Source: Datisca glomerata | Lineage: Eukaryota; Streptophyta; Magnoliopsida; Cucurbitales; Datiscaceae | Assembly: GCA_003255025.1 (NCBI GenBank) | Contig: QANY01006190.1 | Span: 186,001-250,000 of the forward strand | Direction of reading: 5' to 3' | Length of the DNA stretch: 64,000 nt | In this document: piece after piece, positions 1-14,600 of the stretch | Layout: each line of letters opens with the position of its first letter | Position numbering within the stretch: the stretch's first letter is position 1 | Made by a program: the position numbers and the translations under genes | The notes under the pieces: model-generated | What the model was told of the DNA's origin: nothing | The model's database searches: none | What the model saw: only the letters and a program-made list of their open reading frames with translations

Positions 1-710
1 AAATTTATTAAATTAATTTTCATTTCAAAACAACTTTTAAGGATTATCAAATAAATTGTTTTGAATTTTTACGGTTTTTGGTTAAAATAATTTCCAAATA
101 ATTTCTATGGATCGTAAAATTAATTGTTTATCAATTAATTTAAGGTTTAAATTCGGTACAATTTGAAATTCGAACATAGTATATTCAATGTTTTAAGATG
201 AATTAGTTGAAGCAACATGTCGCTAAAGTGACTTTCTTGTGAAAATTAATTTTGTCTTAAAATGTAAAATATTATATGTGTGTGTAACTTATGTGAATAT
301 TTACCAGTTCAAATGAAGGGAAATATTTGATAGAATTACTTATGTTTCTGTGGTAGTAAATACATCATGATTATTCAGTTTTACATGTGAATAATAAATC
401 GGCCCAAAGGAAGGTTTCTTATTTGATATGTTATTTATTATCAATGTTTGATTACTACACCAAAACATCACTTACAAGTTAATATTTTTTGTCAAAGTCG
501 TAATATTAATGGAGTGCCCGGTGTCTTGCGATGAGGTTTACTTTTGTTTGAATTTATTATTATTATTTGAGATTTATGTAAGCTTGTAAATTGGTTAATT
601 GTTCTCTATTAGGTTATTACTCAAGCTAATGCCAACATCAAGTAAATAAAGTATTAAATGGCTAAAACTTCAAGTCCTAGAAAGATAATCTCTTGATAGT
701 TCTTGAAGTC

Positions 711-1315
711 ATGGATCTCGATTTTGCGTTAATGACTAATTCTCCTGCATCTCTTACGGATTCTCTGATGACAAGAGGGAGATGAAAAGGTGGGAGAGAT
801 TAAATTACATGTGTATGCTGATCATGAAGAAGGTAATTCCAGAAACATTCAGGGGCACTATATTTGAAAAGATAACTACAGCTAAGGATTTCCTTGCAGA
901 CATTGAAAAGAGGTTTTTCAAGGACAAAAAAACAGGAATTGGTACGCTCTTGGCAGACCTAATTTCAAAAAGGTATAAAGGTAAAGGTAATATCAGAGAA
1001 TACATTTTGAAAATGTCTCACATTGTTTCAAGGTTGAAAGCACTAAGACTTGAACTCTCTAAGGACTTGCTTGTGTATCTAGTTTTGATATCCCTTCGGG
1101 CACAGTTTAACCAGTTTAAGGTGAACTATAATTGTCAGAAAGAGACTTGGTCTCTAAATGCGCTCATCTCACACTGTGTTCAGGAAGAGGAAAGAGTGAA
1201 ATATGATAAGACAAAAAGTGCTTACCTGGCCTCTACCGCTAAGGATAAGGGCAAGGATAACAAAAGGAAAAATGATAAGGTTACTGCGGATACAACACTA
1301 CACAAGAAACAATAA
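711..1315 (+). pseudogene. Copia gag remnant (UBN2/retrotran_gag type)
   Basis: The longest open part (782-1315, 177 codons) has the alpha-helical pattern of plant Copia gag proteins: MKRWERLNYMCMLIMKKVIP, then a KDFLADIEKRF segment and CVQEEERVK near the end. The frame upstream (ATG at 711) has a stop just before 782, so the N-terminus is disrupted. The Lys-rich tail leads into the nucleocapsid knuckle, which lies in another frame. In an intact element this would form the virus-like particle in the cytoplasm. Confidence 0.75.
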
Positions 1316-4300
1316 AAAAATATCGGTTGATTCAGAAGGCAATAGTTGTTACTTTTGTGGAGCTGAAGGACATAAGAAAAAGCAATATATAAATTATCAC
1401 GCTTGGCGTGCTAAGAAATATGTGCTTCTTAATTTGGTTTGTTCTAAGGTTAATTTAAGTTCGGTTGCTAGACACATGTGGTGGATAGATTATGATGCAA
1501 TAACTCACATCAGTGTGCATACATGGTTGCTTCACTCGTCGAAGGTCAAGTGATGTTGAAAGATACATCTATGTTGGTAATGACAAGACGGTTGAAATTG
1601 AGGCAATAAGAAAATTTATATTATTGATAAACACTGGATTTTATATGAATCATAATGAAATATTTATTGTACCGTCTTTTAGACGGAATTTGATTTTTGT
1701 CTATGTTTTGGACAAAGTTGGTTATGTTTGTTCATTTGGAGATGAAAACTATGGTTTATTTCGTGATTCAAATTCGGTAGGTTCCAGTTATTTGTCAGGT
1801 TACGATAATCTTTATTTACTTGATACAATTGATTCAATTAACAAATTCCTGCAAGTAAGTACACGAGGTACTGAAAGAAAATTAACCAATGAGAATTCGA
1901 CTACGTTATGGCAGAATAGATTGGGTCACATCTCCAGACGAAGAATAGAGAGACTTGTGTTACATGAAATTATCAGTCTCTTAGGTTTCACAGATTTTGA
2001 CGTTTGTGTTAATTGCATAAAGAGTAAATAAACCGATAAAAGGAGATTTGAAGCGAAAATGACTCAGAACGACTTAGAACTTATTCATACGGATATTTGT
2101 GGGTCATTCTCTTCGATCGCTTGGAATGATCAATAATACTGTATAACGTTCATAGATGATTATTCTAGATATCACTATATATATCTCATTCATGAAAGTC
2201 ACAATCATCGGACATGTTCAAAAATATTAAGGCTGAAGTTGAGAATCAACTCAACAAAAAGATTAAGAGCGTCATATCAAATCGTGGTGATGAGTACTAT
2301 GGCAGATATGATGGTTCAGATGAACAACGCTCATGACCGTTTGCTAAATTCCTAGAGGAATGCAGTATCGTCCACATCACACTATGCTGGGTTCGCCCAC
2401 TATGAATGATATTGCTGAAAGATGAAACAAAACGTTTAAGGACATGGTCAGGAGTATGATTAGTCATTCAACCTTACCAGAATTACTCTGGGGTGAAGCA
2501 CTTAAGGTTGCAGCATATATCCTCAACCTAAGGCATTTGCGCGTTTGGAGATGTCTAGCTGAGGCAAGGCCATATAGGCCTAATGAAAAGAAATTAGACT
2601 TCCGGACGGTGAGTTGCTATTTTGTTGGATACTCTGAAAGATTCAGAGGGTACAAGTTTTATGGTCCCACAACTAGGTCGATTTTTTAGAAGGGAAATGC
2701 CCGGTTCTTTGAGGATGCCTAGTTTGCGGGGGGTGATACGATTAGGGATTTTGTCATTCAAGAGGAATATGTTAATATTCTCATAGGTGTTATTAGCATT
2801 GTTCAAGACTGTGTTTCAGACCTTGTTCATGACACAATACAAGACAATATCAGAGAATCTCTCATTCAAGAGATTGTTCTAGAAGAACAAACTCTAGGAC
2901 CTCAAGAACATATGCCATTAAGGAGATCCACTAGAGTGAGGAGAAGTGCAGTACCAGATGATTACATTGTATTTCTCCAAGAGTATGAGGTTGACATTGG
3001 TGTGATGGAAGATGATCCGATCAACTTCCGTCAAGCCATGAAAAACTCTAACTCTCAAAAGTGGATCAATACCATGAATGGGGAAATTAAGTTCATGAAG
3101 GACAATGATGTTTGGGATCTTTTTCCATTACCAGAAGATGCGAAACCCATTGGTTGCAAATGGATTTTTAAGATCAAGAGGGATTCAAAAGGTAATGTGG
3201 AAAGATACAAGGCTCGTCTTCTCACAAAAGGCTTTACATAGAATGAAGGCATTGACTATAAAGAGACTTTCTCTCAGGTTTCTATGAAAGACTCTTTTAG
3301 GATTATAATGGCATTGGTGGCGCATTTCAATCTTGAGCTGCGTCAGATGGATGTAAAGACAGTGTTTCTTAATGGTGACATTGAATAGACGATTTAGACG
3401 GTGCAACCAGAAAACTTTATGTTGGGAAACCCAAAAAATATGGTTTGCAAACTTAAGAAATTCATCTATCGAATCAAGCAGTCATCTTGACAATGGTATT
3501 TCATGTTTCATCAAGTGATCATCTTGTTGTATACGCCATAAGTTCTGTGGGAGCAAGCATATTTTTTTTCTGGTTTTATATGTGGATGACATTTTGTTTT
3601 CCAGCAACGATATAGGTTTATTGCACAATGTAAGAGATTTTTAGCTAAGAATTTTGAGATGAAATATCTTGGTAAAGCCTTTTTTTGTATTAGAGATCAA
3701 AATGCACCAAGATCATTCTCAGGGTATTCTTGGATTATTACAAAAGATCTATATCGAAAAGGTCCTTAAAACATATGGCATGCAATACTGTAAACCACGT
3801 AATACCTCTGTAGCTAAGGGGAACAAGTTTGGTCTCAATCAGTGCCATAAAAATGATTTTAAGAAAAAAAATGCAGAAGATTCCCTATGCTTTAGTAGTT
3901 TGGAGTCTGATGTATGCTTATGTTTATACACGTCTGCATATTGCGGACGTGACTGAGATGTTGGGCAAGTATTTAAGCAATTCAGGCATAGACCATTGGA
4001 AAACAGCTAAATGGGTCTTGTGTATTTATAGAGACTAAAAGACTTCATGATCACATATCGGAGGTTAGATCAGATTGAGATCGTTGGATATATTGATCCG
4101 ATTTTATTGGATGCCAAGATAGCATGTTATGAGGCACCCAATCATTGAATATGATTATGAAATATTATCATAAGGTTGCAGTAGTGGACGGTATGAAGAG
4201 ACCACTCAATTTATTTTGTGACAATAAGTCAGTAGCCCTCTATTTTAATAACAACAGGAGCTCGATAAAGTCAAGGTACATAAACTTCAAGTTCCTGGTT

Positions 4301-4453
4301 GTTAAAGAAAGAGTTCATAGTAGAAAGTTGTCTATAGAGTACGTCAGAACAAACTCCATTTGCGGATCCGCTTATAAAGGGGTTGGCACCCAATATATTC
4401 ATGAGCACACTACTCTTATGAGTGTCATATCGGTTGATGATATTCAGTTTTAG
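1316..4453 (+). pseudogene. Copia pol remnant: protease, integrase, RT, RNase H
   Basis: Fragments in several frames follow one another in Copia order. About 1350 is a CCHC knuckle with its last Cys changed to Tyr (CYFCGAEGHKKKQY). About 1480 is the protease site, changed from the usual D-S-G to D-Y-D (IDYDAITHIS). About 1905-2031 is the GAG-pre-integrase motif LWQNRLGHISRRRIERLV with CVNCIK after it. About 2085-2700 is integrase, broken by a stop after HTDICGSF. 2912-3241 opens the RT domain (WDLFPLPEDAKPIGCKWIFK). YVDD is encoded at 3579-3590. 4145-4453 is RNase H with a CDNKS motif and the family C-terminal end. Stops at 3239-3241 and around 3386 and many frameshifts show long decay. Confidence 0.8.
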
Positions 4454-4880
4454 TAGGAATTTATGATTTTGGATGCTATTCTTTATAGACATATTTTCAA
4501 TTATTTCGATTTATGAATATTTTAAGGTTATTTTCTACTGGAATAAAGTTTTTGGTATTCACACTCTGATTTAAGTATAGTTTGATCTCACTAAGGTTTA
4601 CGGAGGACCAGTTGAAAATATGCATGTTAAGATCACATTACATGAAAATTTCATGCTACACATCCACATCATAATCCATGTCATTTAGTTGTATTGATAT
4701 ACACGATGGGTTGAGTTACGATTGATGTAACAAAGACAACTTTGATCCTATGTCGGTATGATTGATGGACCAGATTAGTTATTGATACATTTCGGTAATG
4801 ACAGCATAGTTAAACGCGTTCAATTATTTTTGACAAAACATAATTATAAGGTTTAACACATAGTCCAAGTGGGAGATTAT

Positions 4881-5373
4881 TGAATCCTTAATCCAACGTT
4901 GAACTTATGTGTAAAATAATTATGTGTTGCAGACTGTCAAAACTCAATTAAAAGTGATCTATTAAGGTTTGAATAATTGAGGTTTTAATGTATCTGATAG
5001 GTTGTAGACTCTTTAATGTGTAGAGACTTTAGTGTAATTTCTATTTTTATGATGGGTTAAAATAAAAATACTAAAAGATAAATTATCTATAAGTGCTTAT
5101 GGTCTCCAGGTCACACGATAACGGAAAAATCATTCTATTTTCTCTAATATTCAATCGTTAGAGAGAAAACTGAGAGACTTTATCAAATGAGACTCTTAGA
5201 TAGAGAATCATGTAGATCTGGAAGCTCAACCGCTCGACTCTAAACATCGATCTATCATCATGGATTCAGATACGTTTATGCTTTATATTGATTTGATTTT
5301 TGATGTGTTCAACATGAGATCTTGAGATTTTATTGAGATACGATTTATACTGAAAGAGATTTTGAATCTAACA
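4881..5373 (+). repeat. Probable 3' LTR of the Copia element
   Basis: It starts with TGAATCC right after the polypurine tract, and the end was chosen at a TAACA that resembles ends of related plant Copia LTRs. The left edge is well supported by the tract. The right edge is a guess, because the partner 5' LTR is not in the window and no target duplication can be tested. Confidence 0.4.
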
Positions 5374-8300
5374 ACATTAACATAAGATTTATTTACTTAT
5401 AAAATGAATAAAAGTATGTAAAGTTCTCGGGATTAATGAATTTTATTTATAAAAAAACTTGTATTGTTAGTTTTTTAATCAAGAGGAGGAGATTCTATAG
5501 ATTTAAAACCCTAAACTCGAGATTGATAGATTCTATAACTTCAATGGAATTAAACTACATGAATTGTGTTGGGGAAATTTATTATTAGTAATAGTAGTTT
5601 TGAGAATATAATTATAGCAAAGAACAACTTAATTAATAAAAGCAAATTAAGCAACCAAATAATTTTATTAGCTATTCCAAAACAAAAACTAGCTCACTTT
5701 TATTCATTTTGGTTAAAAAAAATTCTAAGCCTTCAGATTATTTTTGTCACTTCCTTACTGCATGAAAGATCAATTGAAGAAATCATTTGATTGCTTATCT
5801 TTTGTTATGAAAACAAAGCTTAGAAAAAAGAAATAGACGGGAAGAAAAAAGTATTTTTTTTTTACGAATCCTACGTCTTAGAAAATAAATATTTGACAAC
5901 CAAATATTATTAGTTATCGTGACTGTTTTCTTTACCGCAATCGTGACTAGTTCATAACTCATAAATCACTAAAAATGTACTGTCTAATTAGAAACTAATT
6001 GTCCCATAATGCCACTTGCAGTGACGAATATTTTCAATCTATAGGAATGAGGACATTTATATTTCGTCGCATAAACATGCATTAATTAACAATGAAATAA
6101 TAATCACTTGCATTCTTCGGCATTTTCTTCAAGATATAGATATGCCAGCACACATATGTCGACATATATTGCGATGAAGTTGTGACGAAATTTTTAATTT
6201 CTGGATGCGATGTGCTTTTGCTCACAAATGATATACTACTTGGAGTGAACAAACCAAGTTTTATACTGTTGAAGCAAAAAATAACAAATAGATTCTATCA
6301 GAGTTACTAGAAAAGAGTGATAAAATCATTTAAAAAAGAGGACCTGAACTCGATTAGTCAAGTCGATAAATAACGTCAGTACTTAACATGACTATTTAAA
6401 ATATCGTCCATTATTTCTCTCAAGAATGAGTTGAGCCACTCAAACTACTATTATTATTAATTAAACAACTCACACCATTTTTTAAAATGAAAAGTAAGTA
6501 AAATTAGAAGAAACGAGAAGAAATATATCAAAATTAGTATATTAAAGTCGTTATTAATCGTGATCACTATTTTTTCCTCAAATTTTTGATTAAATAACGA
6601 AAACGCAATCCTGTTTTCCCCCTTCTTTCTCCATAATTTTCGAGATAAAATATAATTCAATGTGTTTTGAGAAACACTCATGTCTCATGCGTTATCGTAT
6701 ATTGAAGCAAAAGCATTGATAATGTAAAGGAAAGGAATCCAATCTCTTAAGCAAAAACTCAAAAACCACCATTAATTATGTCGTTTTAGAAGATGAAAAA
6801 TGTACTTTTCATTATGTTTTTGTTGGATACTTTGGCTAAAAAAAAGCAAAAATCCCTAGTCTACATCTTAATCATAAGTCTCATTTTTTTCGCTTTTACT
6901 TTTTTTCTTACTTTTTATGACTTAAGCTTTCAAAGCTTATTATTACCATTGTTGTTCACTTATGGTGACATTGGAAGACAACCATACATACCCGTGGTTG
7001 CCCTATGAATCATCACTTATGCTCTTTCTTCCCCTATTTCACTCACTACCACTTTTCTTACTTTTTGGGTGGTTTGTTTTTCCTTAGTTTGCTCTAATTT
7101 CACCTACCCTTTTCTCTCCATAGAGAATACGCATAACTTCTTACATTTATATATGATCTCAAGGAACTCGAGGTGTTTTTTTAGGTCCAAGAACTACTTA
7201 TAATTAAGTACTTCCCAAGTTTCTCGAGTTGATTAGAAAGTTTTTCATGAAGAGATGAAACTAGGTTGAAAAAAAAAACGAGAAAACACCCGCTTGTGCG
7301 GCCATCGATGAAGGATGATTGAGCTTAAAATAGACATAATATTTTCCTCTAGTGTGATCTTTCACATGGGAGGAAGATTATTGAAGGCAACCACCTGTTT
7401 CTTTCACCATAAGCAGAGGAAATGTTATTGTGTTTGTTATACATCAAACAAGAAACAAAACGAGATTACGACAAAACAAGCTAGGTGAATCTTGATTTGA
7501 TCATGGGAAGAGGATACTTAAAAGAGAAAAGTTGAGTGGTTAATGTTTTTAACTTCAAATTTGTCAATTTGTAGCCTGCTGCAGTGTGCATTTGGATTGG
7601 CAAAGTGGTTGGAAAAGTTTCCATGAAATAATCATTTACATACAATGCTTTTGCTGACAAATGTGTAAAGAAACCGTCTCTTTTGGAAGGCCTTTTACAT
7701 TGTTTTTTTTTTTTGGTTTTAGCCGTCTCAACTTTAACAAATTTTACATAATAGGATGTGATACTAGCTGAAAACAAGATAATTTAGGATGTGATACTAG
7801 TTGAAAACAAGATAATTCTATGTGACTGTCAGCGACATACTGTCACATACTGTGAAGTAACCATCAGACATCATAAAGATCAATGACACTGGGCATGGGA
7901 TACAAATAAAGAGGAAACCATACTCGGCCAAGGATGGACATAAACTCGTAAGCTACGGTGGGTAGGGATAATCATCTAGGTCTTGTTGTGAAACAAAAAA
8001 ACCACCCCCAAACGATCTAAAGAGGATCATAGCTGATTTTACTTGCAGGTAATTAGGCTATATGCAGTGAATAGAGAGGGGAGAAAAAAATTCTCTTTCC
8101 CTCCCCTATTTCTTTCCCCTCCTCGTGATTTTGCGTGAACACCGGAGTGGAGGCAAATATATGTTTTACTCAGATTATAAAGTCCTCAAAACAAAATGAG
8201 AAAGTTTCTCTATGGTTTCAAAGGGAAAGTGGATTCAAAGTTTGAGAAGAATAAAGGGTGATATGTATTGAATAGGGTCATAACATAACATAGTTGAAAC

Positions 8301-8666
8301 AAGAGTTCACAACATACATATTGGCCATGATTCTGCCTCAATTTACCAGTATTACGAATGAATTCTCCCGAAATTAGATTATCAAAATTTTCAAGTCAGT
8401 TTGTATTCTGCACATCAGGCCGTCTTTGCCCGTTCCTCCTGATCGTTGCAAAGTAGGCTTAAGCAGTAGGAATGTTCGTAGATATTTTCGGAGACTATCT
8501 TCCTTTCTTCAAGCAAGTATAAACCCCCAACGGTTTTTGTGTTGCTTGTTTCAGGATCAAAAAGGCATTTTTATTACCATGTAACATTTATGGTAAAGTA
8601 GAGAAGCATGATTGGTCTTCGGAAAAAGAATAAGAATCTCACCTTAAAATTGGTCCAAGAAGTGTT
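5374..8666. other. AT-rich intergenic DNA between Copia element and RFT1
   Basis: I find no recognisable gene. The open frames here are short, AT-driven and show no domain. The last few hundred bases, up to 8666, probably include the RFT1 3' untranslated region, but I could not fix a poly(A) site. Confidence 0.5.
7753..7818. repeat. Two-copy 33-bp direct tandem repeat
   Basis: The unit starts AGGATGTGATACTAG and occurs at 7753 and again at 7786. One base difference is visible (AGCTG versus AGTTG), which points to a recent duplication. Confidence 0.85.
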
Positions 8667-11600
8667 TTAGTCTGAGTGATCACGGAAACGAATGATTTTG
8701 TTGATGAACGGTCTCTCACGGCGATAACTTTCCATAAAAACAGAGAAAAACAAAACCTGAGTAAAGATTTACGCCTAAAATAGATAGAAAATACGTTTCT
8801 GTATATCACGAGGTACAAAAGGAAGAGACTTACATGATGACTAATGAGAGAAGGAAGCAAGCCAAGCCAATTGAAACATGAATTGAAAATGTCTGCCAAA
8901 AATTTTCCCGGTCCAGAAACAACTTTTCGGAAACAAAAGTGGTAATGGCGGAGAATAAAAGAACTGCCCATCCCGAAGGCAAGCAGCTGTGAAAAGAAAA
9001 TGAGGAAGATTCCTGCAGAGGAAAGGAAAATATTAATGGATGACATAAAAAGCAGCCAACTTTACCATTCAAATAAACAAAGCATACCTTGAAATATTTC
9101 TTGATGAATACTGCAGAATAAGTTATCCGTAAAATCATATCTTTTCTAATGGTCAAGAAACCACCCAACTATCTAATTGTCATCTTCTTCTTCAAATGAA
9201 CAATTTATCAAGTTTAGGAGCAAGAAAATATAAATTTTCAAGAACTAAAAAAATGTCAGGACTGGTGAAAACTACAACAAAATTTCTTAAAATAGCGTTA
9301 GGGGTGTTTACGGTGAGTAATGGGTTTGGTTCGGTTAGTGGCTAAAAAGTGAAACAATCATCCTAATAAGGAAATAGAACCTAACGATAAGGAAAAACGA
9401 CCAATGCTGTAAAAGGATACTTATAGAATTCGCCAATATTAAACCAACTGCACCAGCAGATTGAATTAGCAGGACATTTAGCCCCAGATATATAAATGAG
9501 AATATAAGCAATGAATCATTTGAGCGTTTGAGTTGGTTCTCTGTAGCGACGGCATGAAGAAATGCTTCTGAAGTTCCTGATGTAAATGCAATGCACATAT
9601 GGTCAAAATAGTCTCAAGATGCAGTAGTAGAATATATAGTCAAAACCAGACTCTAGTGTACATCAAAAACTCAAATATAATCAAAACTGAGTCTCCAGTT
9701 CCACTGAACGGAGTTCATGAACAAAGATAAGCTGGCCAGTGAGTATTCTAAACTGCACCCAAGTCGTAGACAGCATCCTTCTTGGTTTAAGATCATATTA
9801 TACTGTGTTATTGGCTCAAGAAGGAAACAAAAAATCCAAAGATTGACCTCTCATTCACATCCTATTGAATTTAAATGAAATGACAAAAATTACTAACCAT
9901 TCATAGCCAAAACGACGATATAAAGGCAATAATACCGGAGGGCTGTTGTTGCTTCTCCGTCACTCCACTTTCGACCATATAACAATCTTATGAGAGCATA
10001 AGAATAACTTGGTCCAAACGCCATAAATACAAGGCCTACAAGAGATTACAAGTGTTGAGGCATGAGACGAGGACAATCATTACAAAGAGAATACAGTTCC
10101 GACAAATGATATGCTATTCAACCTACTGAAACCATGATAATGGACACCAAGATTCCACAGGGATCAAAACTTACTAAATATATTTGTGTATCAAATGTCC
10201 TTGAAAAAACATAAGCTAAACTCACTCATTAAAATCGGTTTTGAGTTACTAAGTTTGTATATCAGTGAGCTTAACCAATGTTTAAAACATAAATTAACTT
10301 CTGTCTGCAGCTTTCCAACTTGACACTTGTCAATAATTTGCACTGCAATCATAGCATCGCCAAGAAAAGAATCGTCATCACCTGAGCAATTATTTCTCTT
10401 GCATATAAGAACAAGCACTCGCATCATATAAGAACTACTATTATAATAGACTGAGAGGAACAAGAGGGCTTTTGATGGGATTCTTAATCCTGTGGACAAT
10501 TTTTTGTTCTTTTTTTATTACTTGTAAAGCATGGATCTACTCTTTAGATCATCACTTTTTGACAGTTGGGATCTCTCTTTTGTACAGCCCAAGTGGTTTT
10601 CTTTTGAATTATATATATAAATATATAACACCTTTTACTGATAAAAAAATAGACTGAAAATGTTTTATCAATTATATGGACTTCAATTATTTAGAAGTGG
10701 TAAGAGAGAAAGTGGCAGTAAATGCTAAAGCTACTTCATGTTTATCAGAAGTTCATCTTCCACTTGCCTCTTTCTCCACGTCTCCAGCCTCCCTCACCCT
10801 TATCCCTTCATTAAGCTTACATGGCAATGAGAAATGAATGAGTTGGAACTGTAATTTGGAACTAGAAAATGAATAGCATCATCCAACGAATGTATTGTTA
10901 GGATCATCCCAAAATATTATCCTCTTTTCCATCATTTCCTTCTTTGAAAGGGGGATGCCAAGGAAACAGGGAGAGTTAGAACAGGAGCAGTAAACCTAGA
11001 TGGCTGCGTCTCCAACCAGTGATATTTCAAGTGAATGAGGGAAATAGAAAGTTGGGAACTTTAAAACCTTTTCATGCAGGCTCAGGTCAGTCTGAAGCTT
11101 CGGATGGAGGCCAGTTAGCTCAATTAAATGTTATTTGAAGAGTTAAGGAGATCTCAATAAGCTCAAAGAATCAATCGTTTATGCCATGAAATGATGAAAA
11201 GCTGCATAAGTAAAAGACATAAAATAAATGAGATATAGGAAAAGAGAAAACGATACCAATCAACAAAACTAACTTAAGGGCCTCTCTAAGGCAGGTTTCT
11301 AACTTCTTGCTTCTATCTGGGTATTCTCCTGCCAAAAATGGAACACAGAAAGTAAGGATGTAATTTTGGATTTCTATCGAGCAATAAAATAAAATAAAAT
11401 GCCATGAACAACTTGGGTACACATTTTCCCCTTCAGACACACAACTGCGAAATCTAATTGTACATAATAGAGATTAATAAAGCATACTGGAGCCCTCGTT
11501 AGATACGCAAAAAAATATTCTAGAACTGCAAGTAGAGAACACTAAGACTGAAAAATAATAAAGCAAGAGAATAGTACAAACTTCACAACAAATTACATCA

Positions 11601-14600
11601 TTTATTTCCCCCTTCTTCTAAGTTAATTGGGAAAAAAAACTAGGGAATCGGATCGTCCAACCAACCTTCTTCAACATAACACCTAAAAGGCATTTATCAG
11701 GTAACTTCGTTATGATTATAGTCATATAAAATCAAGCCAGGTAAGTTCTCTTTTCCTCGAAAGTATCATGTTTTCAAGCTCTAATTCCTTAAAAGAAAAG
11801 AACAGTTCAGCCGAGTAATCCATGCAAGACCTACTTTAGAGGGGTATAATCAGTAAACTGAAACCCAGAATGAAATAAGAAAATACCAAGACAAGATCAC
11901 ATTTCTTGCTAATTAATACTATGAAAACAAAGGAGAGAATTAACCTGATGCCGACCTTGCAAATGTAGTAAATGAACTTTCTTCAAAAGGAAGAAAAACC
12001 AGCCTCACCACTAAGCTTCCTGAAAAGTCGTCAAGTTCACGATTTAACTATTCTCGAAAGTCAGAAGGTTAAAGGGACCAGTTTAGACTCTAGATGCGGT
12101 TAAAGTTCCACTATAGCACAATTATTTGCATCTTTTTCTGGTAAATACCTAAACTGTTCTCGAAAAGTACCATGACAAGATCTCTGGAGATATTCATACC
12201 TAGTTTGTCTACCAGTCCATAGACGGCTTGGTTATATGGTGTATCCAACCATACAAGAACCATCTTTTCACCTTCTTGAAGGACCAACTTTCGGACTGAC
12301 TGAAGCGTAAATAAAGTACACATGTTCAAAAGCTTCTTATCAAATTGATTCATACCTCCAAAGCTGCAAATTATTTTCTCAAAAGCTATCATACTCAGAA
12401 AACATGAAGAGTTGGGGTGGGGAGGAAAATCTATCTTTAAGATCCAACTACATATCAGAATAGCAAATAGGGAAAGATCATAACAAAGATCTATATGGGA
12501 TTGAAGTAATAGGTCATAAAATGATTATAGCGACTCGATGTAATAAACTCTTCAGCCTCTACCATGCCTGAAGCCACAACAGTGTTAGTCTACATCAGGG
12601 GAAATTTGATGGTGGATGTTTTTCTATATATAAAAACCATGAGTACGCATCAAATTCCTAACTTCTTCAATTAAAAGTTAAAAATTGTTGACTGTTCTCT
12701 TGCTGAACTCGAATCATGTTCAAACTGCGGGTGCACACATAAAGGTCGATAAAGGTGCATGTTGTCTTCTTGTTTTCCTTCACATAGAAAACAAATCTCC
12801 CTTCAATCATCCTATAATGATCGAGCCGCTTAAAAAGTAAAATGTAGTGTGAGAGCAGCTGAAATTCTCACCATTTGTACTACAACATCAAAGGTTTATG
12901 CTAATTCCCCTAAGCCTGTCACCATCTCCGTAGTCTGCACACATTTTTTGTCAACCATTCTATACACCTTGGACAATACAAGTTATTTTATTTTTGGATT
13001 ATTACCAATATATAGAAATACAAGTCCAAGTGGACTTATTCAATACGAAGGCACCTAAAGTATGCTATTAAATTAATTCTATCCAAAGAAAGGAGAGTCA
13101 TAGGAAAGCTACTAAAACAATTATAATTTCTTCCCATATGAAAAATATACTTCTATACCAGTCACATCCACCTTTTCTGATCCCTAAACTGTTAATTAAA
13201 TACACTGATAATTATTCATGAGAGTAATCTTTTAGAGAGAAACTTTAAGTTTGAGCTTCTGAAGATTACACGATATATGTGATGCTCATGAAGCAGACCA
13301 AGAGTAAAACCAGAAAGATCTCATAACTTTCTTGATTTTTAGTTAAAAAGACCCATTACTTCAGTATGTACTTGAGCAAGAACTGCCTAAAAAAATCATC
13401 TTCTGCAAATTAAACAATTTCTTCATTTTTCAACTTCTCTTGCCTTAAAATGATATTCAGCATAAAAATTGGTATATACCTGAACGGGAATAGGTCAGAG
13501 CTTCTAAATGCACAAAAGAGAAGAAAATAAACCCAGTACCCCAAGAACAAGCAAGCCCCATAAGCAGTTTGTGACATTGCAAATATGATCCCTTTTTCCT
13601 GTCAACAACAAGACAACTGTATAGCTAATAATATTCTCATAACAAATTCTGAATAATTAGTAATAGCACCAACATGAAATCCTTCTATCCTATTGTCTAA
13701 GCGCCAAAATTATAGCCTAAAATTGAATTTCAAGCCCTAAATTAAACAAAAAATGGGTAACCAAAGCCAAAAATATTAGTTTTAATAAGGTTATCGGGTG
13801 AGAGATATAGAAAGATAAAAAAATGTACTTCAAAGCACCCAACCAAAGGGCGTTGATGGAATTTTCATGAGAAATTCCAGTTCTTGTCGAAAAACGAAGG
13901 TACTAAACATGTGCATCCCAGGTAGTTAAGACAACCATACTTCACAAAGGGGGGAGGGAAGAACATGATTTGAGGCAAGTATTATCAGGCACGTCCGGAT
14001 CTCCATGACTTAAAGCATTATTTAGAATTACCATGTCCTTTTGCTTGACTAAGAGCATATACATTGTTATGCAACGTGAAAGAGTAGCCACAGTTTCAAC
14101 TATCAGCCGCAGCTTAAGAAAAATCAAGTTCTGAGAAAGAATATACAAGGGCTCCGCCAATAGCTCCAAAATACAAGCGCAACCTGTCACAGGTAATAAA
14201 CTCGTAAGGGATCAAATTATAGCTACCATACAATAGTGAATGTACCGTACAAATGTTTACCAGTATGATTATCTCACTTTTGTGATGTAATCTCATCAAT
14301 ATTTTCTAAAACATAATTCTTGGACAAAAGAAGCTGGTCTAGATATAAAGAACTGCACAAAACCTTAACTGAAAGAAAAAAGGAAAAAGAAACAATACAA
14401 TACAGGTTAAATAGAAGAAAAACTAATTCATAATGTCCATAAGCTTTGCTGCACAAAACCTTAACCGAAAGAAAAAAGGAAAAAGACACAATACAATACA
14501 GGTTAAATAGAAAAAAAAAACTAATTCATAATTTCCATAAGCTTTGCTGCTATTGAGGAAAGCTTCAAGAAGTTAAAATCCTGGCTTTGGAAAAGCGAAC

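Larger units (their letters stand above)
1..5373 (+). mobile_element. Decayed Ty1/Copia LTR retrotransposon (left end outside window)
   Basis: The protein order is gag, CCHC knuckle, protease, GAG-pre-integrase, integrase, reverse transcriptase, RNase H, which is the Copia order (integrase before RT). A polypurine tract (AAGTGGGAGA, 4868-4877) directly precedes a probable 3' LTR at 4881. I see no 5' LTR or tRNA primer-binding site inside the window, so the left edge lies before base 1 or has decayed beyond recognition; bases 1-710 hold no coding signal. Every domain carries stops or frameshifts, so the copy cannot be autonomous. Confidence 0.8.

Noticed and set aside
1..710. Search for the Copia 5' LTR and primer-binding site
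   Set aside because: No stretch matches the 3' LTR start or end and no Met-tRNA complement was found.
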